From assembly GCF_003369915.1 (NCBI RefSeq), contig NW_022881614.1:17772336-17836335 (forward strand): DNA of 64,000 nt, in the 5' to 3' direction. This document shows positions 23,386 to 34,197 of this stretch, piece by piece. A model generated the notes under the pieces. That model saw nothing but the letters and a program-made list of their open reading frames with translations. It made no database searches and was not told the DNA's origin. A program made the translations under genes and the position numbers. This DNA is from Drosophila miranda. Taxonomy: Eukaryota; Arthropoda; Insecta; Diptera; Drosophilidae. Numbering within the stretch: position 1 is the first letter of the stretch; the number at the start of each line of letters is the position of its first letter.

Positions 23386-23561
23386 TCGAGCAACGGATAA
23401 TCACACGATTCACACGGGTTTATAAAACATATAACATACGTCTGAAATACTACATACACATTCCATGAGAACACTCATACATGTGCACGGGTGTGGATGG
23501 ATCCTTAGACTAAAGCAATTAAAAAATACTGCACTGTACCATCGTTTCATCCAAAAGAATA

Positions 23562-23882
23562 CTAGGACTTGAGCAGAGTGGGGATGTCTACTTTGCGCAG
23601 AGCGTCTCTTGCTTTGAGGAGCATAGTATTGTGCGGCTGGCCAGTGAGGCCGGCCAAGTGATGCATATACCTGTCAATGTTGCCAACGCTCGGACCGGAC
23701 GGTTCCAGCGGAGGCAATGGGACACCATTGAGGGCTGCAACCAGCTTCTGGCGCAGACCCTTCACGTACGCCTCCAGTCGCACATTCTCCTCCTTCAGTT
23801 CGGCCACCTCGCCCATCACCTTGGCATAGCCAACATTGGTGTTGTCCACGTGCTGCTCCAGCACCGCATTTAAATGTACCAC
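23562..23882 (-). CDS. Gene B, copy U3 (open)
   Basis: Open coiled-coil exon like U4, with a Lys to Asn change in the segment DNTNVG shared with U16. A DINE-1 inserted at 23996 separates it from the upstream unit leader, so it may lack its usual promoter and first exon. Confidence 0.45.
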   Translation of the reverse strand: MVHLNAVLEQHVDNTNVGYAKVMGEVAELKEENVRLEAYVKGLRQKLVAALNGVPLPPLEPSGPSVGNIDRYMHHLAGLTGQPHNTMLLKARDALRKVDIPTLLKS

Positions 23883-23995
23883 CTTAAATGTACGCTATAA
23901 TTTAGAATTTAACCTTTTTGAAACAACCACAACAACACAACTATCAAACAAAACTATTTTATATTTAAGTTTTAATTTATTTTTGATTAACTTTT

Positions 23996-24818
23996 TATAC
24001 CCGATACTCAAAATGAGTATTGGGGTATATTAGATTTGTGGTAAAAGTGGATGTGTGTAACGTCCAGAAGAAATGGGTTACGGCCCCATAAAGAATATAT
24101 ATTCTTGATCAGCATCAATAGCCGAGTCGATTGAGCCATGTCTGTCTGTCCGTCTGTCCGTCTGTCCGTCTGTCCGTCCGTCCGTCTGTCCGTCTGTCCG
24201 TCCCCTTCAGCGCATAGTGCTCAAAGACTATAAGAGCTAGAGCAACGATGTTTTGGATCCAGACTTCTGTGATATGTCACTGCTACAAAAATATTTCAAA
24301 TCTTCGCCCCGCCCACTTCCGCCCCCACAAAGGACGAAAATCTGTGGCATCCACATTTTTAAAGATACGATAAAACCAAAAACGCAGAATCGTAGAGGAT
24401 GAGTGTAAAATCTCAACCAGATCGTATAATTATTATATCCAGAATCAAGAAAATAATTTCATTCTCTCTCGCTCTGTCTCTCTCTAACACACAGTATTCA
24501 TGGTCGGCTTTGCCAATTGCAAAATATGAGTTCAAGGATCTCAGAACCTATAAGAGCCAGAGCAACCAAATTTGGTATCCACACTCCTGTGATATCGGAC
24601 CTTGACCGTTTTGTGTCCAAATTTCGCCACACCCCCCTTCCGCCCCCGCAAAGGACGAAAATCTGGGGCATCCACAAATCTCAGAGACTATTAAAGCTAG
24701 AGTAACCAAATTTGGTATCCGCACTTCTGTTAGATCTCACTATAAAACGTATATCTCAGAATTTCGGGTATAACTGTAGAGTTGCGGTGTCCGCAGCAAT
24801 TCACAACGTTCCCCCTCG
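23996..24818 (+). mobile_element. DINE-1-type Helentron, internally deleted
   Basis: Begins with the palindrome TATACCCGATACTC...GAGTATTGGGGTATA and ends with the hairpin and CCCCCTCG. It is about 290 bp shorter than the copy at 34198-35303, because the segment between the last monomer (AATTTCG) and GGTATAACTG is missing. It was inserted in the T-run after gene B, at the same position as the copies in U5 and U10. Confidence 0.9.
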
Positions 24819-24830
24819 TTTAAAGTCGCC

Positions 24831-27686
24831 TTGTGTGGCGATATCTGCAAAATGTACCGCTGTGTACGCGTTTCCCATCCCGATACGCACGTGCAGTGCA
24901 TCCTATGGCGCAATGACCCGAAGGAGGAGATTCAGGTGTTCAAGTTGGAGACTGTTACTTACGGAACCAAACCTGCCGCTTTCTTAGCAATTCGTGCTAT
25001 GCATCAATTGGCAAATGATGAAGAGTTGCGTTTTCCGCTTGGAGCTGATGTTGTTCGAAGAGATTTCTATTTCGATGATCTCATATCTGGAGGGGACAGC
25101 ATTGATTCTGTCATCAAGATTCGTCAGCAGGTAAAGGAGCTACTTTCGAAAGGATGTTTTCCCATACGTAAATAGTGTTCCAATGAACCCGCTGCTTTGG
25201 AAGGCGTATCGGAGGCGGATCGCGAAAAGTTCCTTACCTTTCATGACGGGACTGAAGTAACCAAGGCGCTTGGTCTAGTTTGGGATCCCACCACGGACAA
25301 TCTTCTGTTTAGCTTCGCTCACGTCAGAACCGCTGCAGGCCCAATATCGAAGCGTTCGGTCCTGTCTACACTAGCTAGGTTCTACGATCCTCTAAGGCTC
25401 ATCTCTCCCACCATCACAAAAGCTAAAATATTTATGCAGTCGCTATGGAACGAAAGCCTAAAGTTGAATTGGGACGAAAGCCTGCCCCAGGATCTACATA
25501 CTACTTGGATTGAGCTGACTTCGCAGTTGTCGATGGTTAAAAACTTTAAGTTTCCACGTTACGTGCTTCGGCAGCAAGCCAGATTAGAAATGCACGCGTT
25601 TTGTGATGCGAGCCAAGCAGCATATGGCGCCTGTGTATACATGCGTTCGGAAGCTCTTGGCATTGTGCAAAGTCATCTCTTATGCTCTAAATCCAGAGTC
25701 GCGCCCTTGAAAAGTATGACTATCCCCAAGCTTGAGCTATCCGCAGCCCTCGTATTAGCCGAACTAGTGTCCACCATAGTTAAGGGATTATCAGCTCCAT
25801 GCCAAATACATTGCTGGTCGGATTCGTCCATAGCCCTTGCCTGGATTCGAGAATCACCATTGAATTTTAATATATTTGTTTCTAATCGAGTTCAGCGGAT
25901 TCAGGAGCTCACCGCTGGAATGACTTGGCATCACGTGCCCACAAAGTTGAATCCTGCCGACATCATATCACGTGGATCCACGCCCGCTGAACTAATGGAT
26001 AGCAGCCTTTGGATCTCTGGACCACCATTCTTGCGTCTTGAGAGCTCAGAGTGGCCTGCAGGCTTGCAATTGACGACCGATGTACCAGAACGTCGTCATG
26101 CAGCATTGGTTGTTTCAAACGAAAGGGATGTATCGTACGATTGCAAATTTCAAAACTCATTCGGATCCATGCAGCGCGTCTTTGCTTACATATATCGATT
26201 CTACATTCTCAAGGACAAAGGCATAGCGCGGTCGAAGGGTCAACTTACCGTAATCGACATCAAAAATGGTACGCATTTGCTCATAAGGGCAATACAGCAG
26301 CAACAATTTTCGGAAGAGATAAGGGCCCTCGCCAGCAAACAGGCCCTACCCCCAAAAAGCACGATGGCCTCACTGAATCCATTTCTGGATAGCTTTGGAT
26401 TGCTGCGTGTTGGAGGCCGCCTCCAAAATGCCGAATTGGACTACGACGCGAAGCACCCGATCCTGCTTCCTAAGGGACATCCTGTCACTGTCTCTATTAT
26501 TATCTTCTTTCACGAAAGGTTTCTCCACGCAGGAGCTCAAAGATTGCTCGGACTGCTTCGGCAAAAATTCTGGCCTATTGGTGGACGCAAATATGTTGCG
26601 GGAATCATTCGCAAATGTGTTAGATGCTTTCGTTTGAAGCCAGTGCTGAGGGAACATATCATGGGAAACTTGCCTGCGGATCGCGTAAGGACTAATCCAG
26701 CATTCCACACAACGGGCGTTGATTTTTGCGGACCCTTTTATCACAAGTCGGAAGTCAGAAGCAGGCCTCCTATCAAATGTTACATCGCTGTCTTCGTATG
26801 CTTTAGCACCAAAGCAACTCATTTGGAAGTCGTTCGGGATCTATCTACAGAATCCTTTCTGGCAGCATTAAGGCGTTTTATAAGTCTACGTCCCAAACCT
26901 CGAATCATCTGGTCAGACAACGCTACAAATTTTGTAGGAGCAAAAAATGAGCTTTTGGAGCTTCGGCAAATGTTCCTCAGTGATCCTCATACGTCGGCTG
27001 TGTCACATCTCTGCGTTTCTAGTGGAATCGACTGGAAATTCATCCCCCTCGCTCACCTCATTTTGGGGGTTTGTGGGAGGCGGCTGTTAAAGCAGCTAAA
27101 TATCATTTTCATCGCATCGTCGGGACCTACATTTTTACTCTTGATGAAATTCAGACCTTGGCTTGTGAAATCTCTGCTTTGTTAAATTCCCGTCCGCTTT
27201 ATGCAATTACAGAAAGTCCCGATGATCTAGATGTGCTCACGCGAAACCACTTTCTCAATGGAGCCCCGAAAGCTGCATTCGACGAGCCAGATGTGGCGCA
27301 TCTCCGGGCCAACCTACTTAGTCGATGGCAGCGGCTGTGTCAAATGAAGCAGGCGTTTTGGAGAAAATGGAGCACGGCGTATCTTTCGATTCTTCAGGAG
27401 CGGAGCAAGTGGCGGTCATCGTCTCCAAACATCAAGCTAGGAGCGCTCGTCATGATCAAGGAGGAAACGCTGCCACCATTAAGGCATTGAGAGCGTCATA
27501 CCAGAAAAAGATGGAACCATCACAGTAGCCGTCATCCGCACTCAAAAAGGCCTTTTCAAGAGGGCCGTTGGAAAAATAGCGGTTCTGCCCCTTCAGGATG
27601 GATCTGTTGAAAGCCTTTGCCTTCCAACGGGGGTGAATGTTCGGAGCAGCACCCAGCCGATTAGCTGCTTGCCAAATAGCACCTAA
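24831..27686 (+). pseudogene. BEL/Pao pol: RT, RNase H, integrase
   Basis: RT palm motifs KMYRCVRV...ILWRND and YFDDLISGG are at codons about 5-90. A TAG at 25173-25175 interrupts the frame, which then stays open to 27185: the BEL-type connection domain SVLSTLARFYDPLRLISP, RNase H with AFCDASQAAYGACVY and CWSDSSIALAW, an HHCC integrase finger (HERFLHAGAQ ... CVRC) and the integrase core with HTTGVDFCGPF and IIWSDNATNF. A loss of one base in the C-run near 27042-27047 moves the rest, including LWEAAVKAAK and its catalytic Glu, to another frame (to 27487). A further frame change precedes the C-terminal end, which runs into the LTR and stops at 27684-27686. Confidence 0.8.
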
Positions 27687-27968
27687 TTCTTGGCCCTCAG
27701 CCGCTTATTTTGTTTGTTACTTATGTCTATGTCACTCATTTGTTTGTTAAAGCTCTGCGCTTGCTTGCCCTGCTAAACGCTCTCTGCCAGCTCGCTCTTC
27801 GCTATCTCCGCTTTGCGCCGGCCTACCGACGTCGGCCGCGCGAAGCTGCGCTTAGCGATCGGAGCGGCAATGTAAAGGGCAGGCAAGCCACACTTGCAAT
27901 TTGGATGTCACGCATTAAAGAACATATCGTAATTTTATTTCTGCGCCGAGTTTTATTTAATTCGAAAT
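27639..27968 (+). repeat. BEL/Pao 3' LTR (right end uncertain)
   Basis: Starts TGTTCGGAGCAGC directly after the polypurine tract. No matching 5' LTR is present in the window. The right end does not finish in CA, so it may be truncated where the gypsy-like element joins. Confidence 0.55.
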
Positions 27969-30900
27969 AATTAGTCGGCCGATTGGGGATAAAAAACATT
28001 ATCTCCACAGTCACATTTCGCGTAACTGTCCTTATGAAGCTGATAAAGTTCGCGTCATTTTGGATCGCAGTCGCATGAAAAAAATTCAAATAAACGGCAT
28101 TGTTGTTGACTGTCTTGTGGATACAGGGTCAGATGTAACCATAATCAAAGAGAGTATGTTGAAGACCATGCAAAACGTTAAACTTTTGAAGTGCACAACT
28201 ATGTTGCGCGGTCTGGGTCAGATATCAACAAAGCCTGTTGGATACTTTAATGCAGAAGTTACCGTGGATAAGTTGCAGACCACACAGAAGTTTTTAGTAG
28301 TCCCCAGTAGCCAGATTGATTTCGACGCACTTTTGGGGCATGATTTCATTAAAAAGTTCCGTTTCGTCGCTGATATGCAAGGATACACGTTTTTGAAGCA
28401 TGACGCAGATCCTCTGCCAACAGATGAGCATGCTCTTATATATAATGTAACTGAAGAGTCATCCTTTGTTGCTCCGCCGCAATATCGAAAAGACGTTGAA
28501 CAGATGATAAGAAGCAGTTACCAAATGCCCACAGAAGTTGCAAAGCAGTCTCCAATCCAACTGAAGATAGTTCCCGACGTAGTAATCAAACCGCTTCATC
28601 ACTCACCGAGACGTTTATCAACAGACGAAGCCAGTGCCGTAAAGAAGCAAGTCGAAGAATGGATCGAGCAAGGCATCGTGCGCAAGTCGTCTTCAAATGT
28701 AGCGAGCAGAGTTGTCGTCGTGAAGAAAAAAGATGGTACACTTAGAGTTTGCGTAGACTACAGGAAGTTAAACAGCATGGTATTGCTGGACTGCTTCCCA
28801 GTCCCGATCATGGAGGAAGTCTTGGAAAAGCTGCAGTCGGCTAAGTGGTTTACCATAATGGACCTTGAAAACGGATTTTTCCATGTGCCTATGGAAGAAC
28901 AAAGCAAGTCGTATACGGCCTTCGTCACAAAGGAGGGATTATTCGAGTTTAATAAAGCGCCTTTCGGATTCAAGAACTCGCCAGCTGCGAGCATTCGGTT
29001 CGTAAGCTATATTTTTCAAGAATTAATCAACTCTGACATTATGCAGCTTTATATGGACGACATAATTGTTTACGCCACGTCGCCCGAGGTATGCATGAGG
29101 AAGACGAAGTTGGTCCTGAAGACAGCTGCGCAGTTTGGCCTAAAGATCAAGTGGAAGAAATGTATCTTCATGCAGCCACGCATTAGCTTTCTGGGCCATA
29201 TCATTGAGGACGGGAGAATCTGGCCCGGCAAAGAGAAGACAGCAGCTGTCAGTCGGTTTGCTACGCCCAAAGACATTAAAGCAGTTCAAGCATTTCTGGG
29301 ACTCACAGGCTTTTTCAGAAAGTTCATCCCTGGCTATGCACAAGTTGCCCGGCCGCTCACGAATCTACTCAGGAAGGAAGCAGTTTTCAACATTGGCGAA
29401 GCAGAGCAACAATCGCTACAAACCTTAAAGAATCTGCTTGTAATCGCACCTGTATTACATTTATACTCACGAGAAGCGCCAACGGAACTCTACACGGATG
29501 CATCCAAAGAAGGTTTCGGAGCAGTTCTGTTGCAGCAGTCTGATGGCAATTTCCACCCGATTTACTATTGGAGTAAAAAGACTACACAAGCCGAGTCCAA
29601 ACGTCACAGTTACTATTTGGAGGTCAAAGCTGTATACCTCGCACTCAAGTTTCGTCACTACCTGTTGGGGATCAAATTTGATCTTGCCACTGACTGTGCG
29701 GCGTTTAAGCAGACAATAACGAAAGCAGATATACCCAGAGAAGTTTCCCAGTGGATTCTGTATATGGAGGACTTTACATTCAAAGCAGTACACCGCCCAG
29801 GGGACAGAATGAGACACGTGGACTGTCTCAGTCGTTTTCCGCAGACATGCATGTTCGTGACGACGGAGCTAACAGCTCGGATAAAGAAAGCACAGCAGGA
29901 TGACGATTTCATCAAAGCCACAGTTGAGATCCTGAAGCAGCACCCATATCAAGACTACAAGCTTAAAGGAGGTCTTCTCTTCAAATCTGTAAATGGCAAT
30001 GACGTATTGGTGGTTCCAAGGCTGATGGAAAGGGAAATCATTCAAGGATCGCATGAAGTTGGTCATTTCACCACAGCGAAGACAATACACTCAGTTCAGC
30101 AGCAATACTGGATTCCGCACCTTGAACGGAAAGTAAATAAGTTGATTACTAATTGTATCAGTTGTATAATTTTCAGCAAAAAGTTGGGCAAACAAGAAGG
30201 CTATCTTCATTGCATTGACAAGGGTGACACACCACTATACACGCTGCACGTTGATCATTTGGGACCAATGGATGCGACAGCCAAGCAATACAAGTACATT
30301 TTTGCATTCTCCAAGTTTGTGTGGCTGTTCCCAACTAAGTCAACAGGTCACGAAGAAGTTGTGAAGAGGCTGAGAGATTGGTTATTTGTGTTTGGTTTTC
30401 CCAAGCGCATAGTCAGCGACAGAGGAGCAGCGTTTACATCCAACGCATTCAGCGAGTTTCTCAACGAGAACAAAGTCGAACATGTGTGTACAACGACAGG
30501 TGTGGCGAGAGGCAACGGTCAGATTGAGCGGGTGAACCGTTCAATTTTGGGTACCATCGCAAAGCTCTCAGCTCAGGAGTCAACGAAGTGGTACAAGCAT
30601 GTGCCACAGGTCCAGATGGCGATTAATTCGCATGTGCGTTGAACTCGTCGCCATTCGAGGTCATGTTTGGGACAAAGATGCATAGACAAGCTGAAAGTCG
30701 ACTATTGGAGGTGCTCAACGAGGAGTTGGTTACGCAGTTTAACAACGAGCGCCAAGAACTGCGTGACCAAGCGAAACAAAACATTGAGAAGGCGCAAGAG
30801 GTGTACAAGCGCTATTATGATAAAAAACGACGACCTGAGCACGACTACAGACTAGGAGACATGGTCGCGATCAAGAGGACGCAGTTCGTCGCAGGACGCA

Positions 30901-31034
30901 AGTTGGCCAGCGAGTATCTAGGCCCACATGAAGTCACCAAGGTAAAGCGGAACGGTCGCTACGACGTCAGAAAGGTTGGTCAAGTCGAGGGGCCAAATAT
31001 CACAGCAACGAGCAGTGACAATATGAAGCTATGA
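27961..31034 (+). pseudogene. gypsy-like pol: protease, RT, RNase H, integrase
   Basis: The frame is open from the junction with the BEL LTR through 30642. Protease DTGSDVTI is near codon 55. RT has CVDYRKLN, IMDLENGFFHVP and the catalytic YMDDIIVY (about 29053-29070). RNase H has YTDASKEGFGAVLL. Integrase has the HHCC finger HEVGHFTTAKT...CISC and the catalytic sites HVDHLGPM, IVSDRGAAF and NGQIERVN. Four residues present in related elements just before FSKFVWL are deleted in frame. Near 30630 a small indel creates a stop at 30642, and the integrase tail continues in another frame from about 30639 to 31034. Confidence 0.85.
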
Positions 31035-31388
31035 CGTTTTGTCTCAGAGAACGATGATATATTATCTTCTGGGACAGATGAAGATGAGCAGGCGGGCCGA
31101 ATGTAAAGGACAGTGTATCAAGCAGTTAGCACTATCCCATCTAAATTAACATTTGAACTTAAGATACCATCGATAAGACCTAACCGATATAACCAGACTT
31201 AACCGATGTTTAAAAGACCTAACCGATAAGGGGTTATCGATACGGGAGTCGGTTGTTGGAAGTAGAAGCAGAAAGTTGAACAAAAAGTCGGAAGAACAGA
31301 CTCATTAATTGCACATCTTAAATCATACACCTTGTACTCTTCTTCGAAAAACACTTTTAATAAACGATACATTATTATTAAACTTACA
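27969..31388 (+). mobile_element. gypsy-like retrotransposon, 5'-truncated, with 3' LTR
   Basis: Plus-strand element missing its 5' LTR and nearly all of gag. It retains protease, RT, RNase H, integrase and a 287-bp 3' LTR. It is related to the complete element at 38840-44405 in all domains (for instance GYLHCID/GYLQPID and FSKFVWL) but clearly diverged from it. The right LTR end is followed by TACATATATC of the unit array, the same site used by the complete element. Confidence 0.85.
31102..31388 (+). repeat. 3' LTR of the truncated gypsy-like element
   Basis: Starts TGTAAAGGACAG right after a purine-rich tract (AGGCGGGCCGAA) and ends CTTACA. The stretch AATAAACG near 31360 is a likely poly(A) signal. 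It contains several ACCGATAA-like short repeats near 31180-31235. Confidence 0.7.
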
Positions 31389-31691
31389 TACATATATCAT
31401 TTTTATTACTTTCGATTTTATTATTATTTTTCTAACACACATACTGCTCCCCTTCGAAGAATATTTTCTATTATTTAGGAAGGCCTAATTTTCAAAAGAA
31501 TTTTTGTGTTGAGCTAAGCAAGACACACTTTTTATAGTCAATTCCCCAGCATGAAAACCCAATAGGCAGCCTACTTAATCGTTACAATACATAGTAAGCC
31601 TGACCAAAAAAGTCAGTGGACGGCTGCCTCGCCCCAACAGATTTTATTTCTCCCGTAAAATACGAGTAAGGTGAAACCTACAAATTAAATC

Positions 31692-32100
31692 ATGATTTAC
31701 GGCATGCTGGTGACACTCTCGACGGCAATCTATACTACGGTGGCCACCCTTTGGCAGGTTCAACGTGAGTGTAGAAAGTGGAAAGATGATTTGGTTCGAG
31801 CGTATGAGCTGTATGACTGTCTGATCTGATCCCACAGAGACCCTAATCAATTGGATGATGTCGTTTAGTCTTTTCATTTTGGGTCTGTTCTGCAAGCCGT
31901 ATTTGATAGTTCCCCTGTTGGCAGCTGGGTTCTTCATGGTGCGCCGGATCTTGCTGCGGCGGGCAAAGCGGACCCAAGCCTGGAAATCGCCGGGTAACAA
32001 CGAGTCTGGGTCGTCCAGGCATTACTCCATTAAAACCCCACCATCACGCGACACGGAGAGCTCCCTGCCCAATAGCGTCGGTGACACATCCCAGAAGTAG
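31692..32100 (+). CDS. Gene A, copy U4 (open; reference copy)
   Basis: Unrecognised small membrane-protein gene. Exon 1 is 31692-31764 (24 codons plus one base), the intron 31765-31837 (73 bp, GTGAGTGT donor, CCCACAG acceptor, a common Drosophila size) and exon 2 31838-32100, for 111 residues. Residues 3-21 (YGMLVTLSTAIYTTVATLW) and about 33-59 (SFSLFILGLFCKPYLIVPLL and on) are hydrophobic. Then come a basic run (RRILLRRAKR) and a Ser/Thr-rich polar tail ending TSQK. An in-frame TAA 6 bp before the ATG supports this start. An initiator-like TCAGT lies 78 bp upstream (31613) and ATTAAA at 32233. The paired hydrophobic segments with KPY..VPLL faintly recall the membrane anchor of MCTP-type C2 proteins or reticulons; this is only a guess. 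Without splicing the frame stops within the intron end. Confidence 0.6.
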
Positions 32101-32133
32101 TCGAGCAAAGGATAATCACACGATTCACACAGG

Positions 32134-32139
32134 TTTATA
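32134..32139 (-). promoter_or_regulatory. Putative poly(A) signal of gene B (U4)
   Basis: TATAAA on the minus strand, a known variant of AATAAA, 138 bp past the gene B stop. It lies upstream of the gene A signal, so the two 3' UTRs would overlap by roughly 100-140 bp. Confidence 0.3.
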
Positions 32140-32232
32140 AAACATATAACATACGTCTGAAATACTACATACACATTCCATGAGAACACTCATACATGTG
32201 CACGGGTGTGGATGGATCCTAAGACTAAAGCA

Positions 32233-32238
32233 ATTAAA
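32233..32238 (+). promoter_or_regulatory. Putative poly(A) signal of gene A (U4)
   Basis: ATTAAA, the commonest variant signal, 133 bp past the gene A stop and 39 bp before the gene B stop codon on the other strand. It is conserved in the other full units. Confidence 0.4.
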
Positions 32239-32276
32239 AAATACTGCACTGTACCATCGTTTCATCCAAAAGAATA

Positions 32277-32594
32277 CTAGGACTTGAGCAGAGAGGGGAT
32301 GTCTACTTTGCGCAGAGCGTCTCTTGCTTTGAGGAGCATAGTATTGTGCGGCTGGCCAGTGAGGCCGGCCAAGTGATGCATATACCTGTCAATGTTGCCA
32401 ACGCTCGGACCGGACGGTTCCAGCGGAGGCAATGGGACACCATTGAGGGCTGCAACCAGCTTCTGGCGCAGACCCTTCACGTACGCCTCCAGTCGCACAT
32501 TCTCCTTCAGTTCGGCCACCTCGCCCATCACCTTGGCATAGCCAACCTTGGTGTTGTCCACGTGCTGCTCCAGCACCGCATTTAAATGTACCAC
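32277..32594 (-). CDS. Gene B, copy U4 (open; reference description)
   Basis: Unrecognised coiled-coil protein exon of about 109 codons. From an acceptor-like TTATAG (12 bp beyond the stated end) the frame reads through VVHLNAVLEQHVDN and a heptad-like segment rich in Leu, Val, Glu and Lys (EVAELKE... to VKGLRQKLVAALN), then a Pro/Gly linker (PLPPLEPSGPSVG) and a C-terminal helix (ARDALRKVDI) ending LLKS. There is no in-frame ATG in the first 20 codons, so a first exon upstream is needed; an ATG with MVVSS lies in the next unit's leader, but joining it is unproven. In-frame losses (3 bp here, 21 bp in U7) and no frameshift among open copies argue for the minus-strand frame. Confidence 0.5.
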   Translation of the reverse strand: MVHLNAVLEQHVDNTKVGYAKVMGEVAELKENVRLEAYVKGLRQKLVAALNGVPLPPLEPSGPSVGNIDRYMHHLAGLTGQPHNTMLLKARDALRKVDIPSLLKS

Positions 32595-33014
32595 CTTAAA
32601 TGTACGCTATAATTTATAATTTAACCTTTTTGAAACAACCACAACAACACAACTATCAAACAAAACTATTTTCTATTTAAGTTTTAATTTATTTTTGATT
32701 AACTTTTTTTTGCTGTTCCTAAGAAACAAATCCAAAAAACAAAACACACTAAGAAGAAAAAGGCTTAAGTTCATTAACGAAGAAGTAAAACGACGAGACG
32801 ACCATTTTGTTCAATAATAAAAGAAGAAACAACAAGTATTATTTGCTGCAAGAAGACTGTACACATTGATGAATACATATATCATTTTTATTACTTTCGA
32901 TTTTATTATTATTTTTCTAACACACATACTGCTCCCCTTCGAAGAATATTTTCTATTATTTAGGAAGGCCTTATTTTCAAAAGAATTTTTGTGTTGAGCT
33001 AAGCAAGACTCACA

Positions 33015-33024
33015 CTTTTTATAG
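33015..33024 (-). promoter_or_regulatory. Putative TATA box for gene B (in U5 leader)
   Basis: CTATAAAAAG on the minus strand fits the STATAWAAR consensus. A TCAACA initiator-like site lies about 28 bp downstream. It is about 420 bp upstream of the gene B coding exon of U4 and conserved in nearly all unit leaders (for example 46032-46041). The gene A initiator-like TCAGT lies about 80 bp away on the other strand (33100), which suggests a shared divergent promoter region. Confidence 0.4.
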
Positions 33025-33178
33025 TCAATTCCCCAGCATGAAAACCCAATAGGCAGCCTACTTAATCGTTACAATACATAGTAAGCCTGACCAAAAAAGT
33101 CAGTGGACGGCTGCCTCGCCCCAACAGATTTTATTTCTCCCGTAAAATACGGGTAAGGTGTAACCTACAAATTAAATC

Positions 33179-33587
33179 ATGATTTACGGCATGCTGGTGA
33201 CACTCTCGACGGCAATCTATACTACGGTGTCCACCCTTTGGCAGGTTTAACGTGAGTGTAGAAAGTGGAAAGATGATTTGGTTCGAGCGTATGAGCTGTA
33301 TGACTGTCTGATCTGATCCCACAGAGACCCTAATCAATTGGATGATGTCGTTTAGTCTTTTCATTTTGGGGCTGTTCTGCAAGCCGTATTTGATAGTTCC
33401 CCTGTTGGCGGCTGGGTTCTTCATGGTGCGCCGGATCTTGCTGCGGCGGGCAAAGCGGACCCAAGCCTGGAAATCGCCGGGTAACAACGAGTCTGGGTCG
33501 TCCAGGCATTAGTCCATTAAAACCCCACCATCACGCGACACGGAGAGCTCCCTGCCCAATAGCGTCGGTGACACATCCCAGATGTAG
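33179..33587 (+). pseudogene. Gene A, copy U5 (nonsense codons)
   Basis: CAA to TAA at codon 24 (about 33248), shortly before the intron, and TAC to TAG in the tail (GCATTAGTCC near 33510). Splice sites are intact. It also has a Lys to Met change at the last codon. Confidence 0.75.
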
Positions 33588-33763
33588 TCGAGCAACGGAT
33601 AATCACACGATTCACACGGGTTTATAAAACATATAACATACGTCTGAAATACTACATACACATTCCATGAGAACACTCATACATGTGCACGGGTGTGGAT
33701 GGATCCTAAGACTAAAGCAATTAAAAAATACTGCACTGTACCATCGTTTCATCCAAAAGAATA

Positions 33764-34084
33764 CTAGGACTTGAGCAGAGTGGGGATGTCTACTTTGCGC
33801 AGAGGCTCTCTTGCTTTGAGGAGCATAGTATTGTGCGGCTGGCCAGTGAGGCCGGCGAAGTGATGCATATACCTGTCAATGTTGCCAACGCTCGGACCGG
33901 ACGGTTCCAGCGGAGGCAATGGGACACCATTGAGGGCTGCAACCAGCTTCTGGCGCAGACCCTTCACGTACGCCTCCAGTCGCACATTCTCCTCCTTCAG
34001 TTCGGCCACCTCGCTCATCACCTTGGCATAGCCAACCTTGGTGTTGTCCACGTGCTGCTCCAGCACCGCATTTAAATGTACCAC
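33764..34084 (-). CDS. Gene B, copy U5 (open)
   Basis: Open exon with a few substitutions relative to U4 (Gly to Ser in KVMSEV, Leu to Phe in HHFAG, and two near ALRK). The following DINE-1 at 34198 separates it from any upstream promoter. Confidence 0.45.
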   Translation of the reverse strand: MVHLNAVLEQHVDNTKVGYAKVMSEVAELKEENVRLEAYVKGLRQKLVAALNGVPLPPLEPSGPSVGNIDRYMHHFAGLTGQPHNTMLLKAREPLRKVDIPTLLKS

Positions 34085-34197
34085 CTTAAATGTACGCTAT
34101 AATTTAGAATTTAACCTTTTTGAAACAACCACAACAACACAACTATCAAACAAAACTATTTTCTATTTAAGTTTTAATTTATTTTTGATTAACTTTT

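Larger units (their letters stand above)
24819..27968 (+). mobile_element. BEL/Pao retrotransposon, 5'-truncated
   Basis: Plus-strand element lacking its 5' LTR, gag, protease and the start of RT; it begins directly after the DINE-1 end. It retains RT palm, RNase H, integrase and a 3' LTR that starts at 27639 after a purine-rich tract (ACGGGGGTGAA). The right end is fused to a gypsy-like element near 27969. Confidence 0.8.

Noticed and set aside
31644-32000. 118-codon minus-strand ORF antisense to gene A, seen in most units
   Set aside because: It overlaps the gene A coding region and runs through the intron. Gene A has consensus splice sites, a stop-bounded start and clear hydrophobic segments, so the antisense frame is most simply a shadow.
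31692-32100. Assigning gene A to the MCTP or reticulon family
   Set aside because: The similarity is limited to hydrophobic pattern and a KPY..VPLL motif; without a profile search it is not enough for a family name.
32346-32585. 80-codon plus-strand ORF opposite gene B
   Set aside because: Shadow of the coiled-coil frame; it has no regular pattern of its own, and the in-frame deletions make sense for the minus strand as well.
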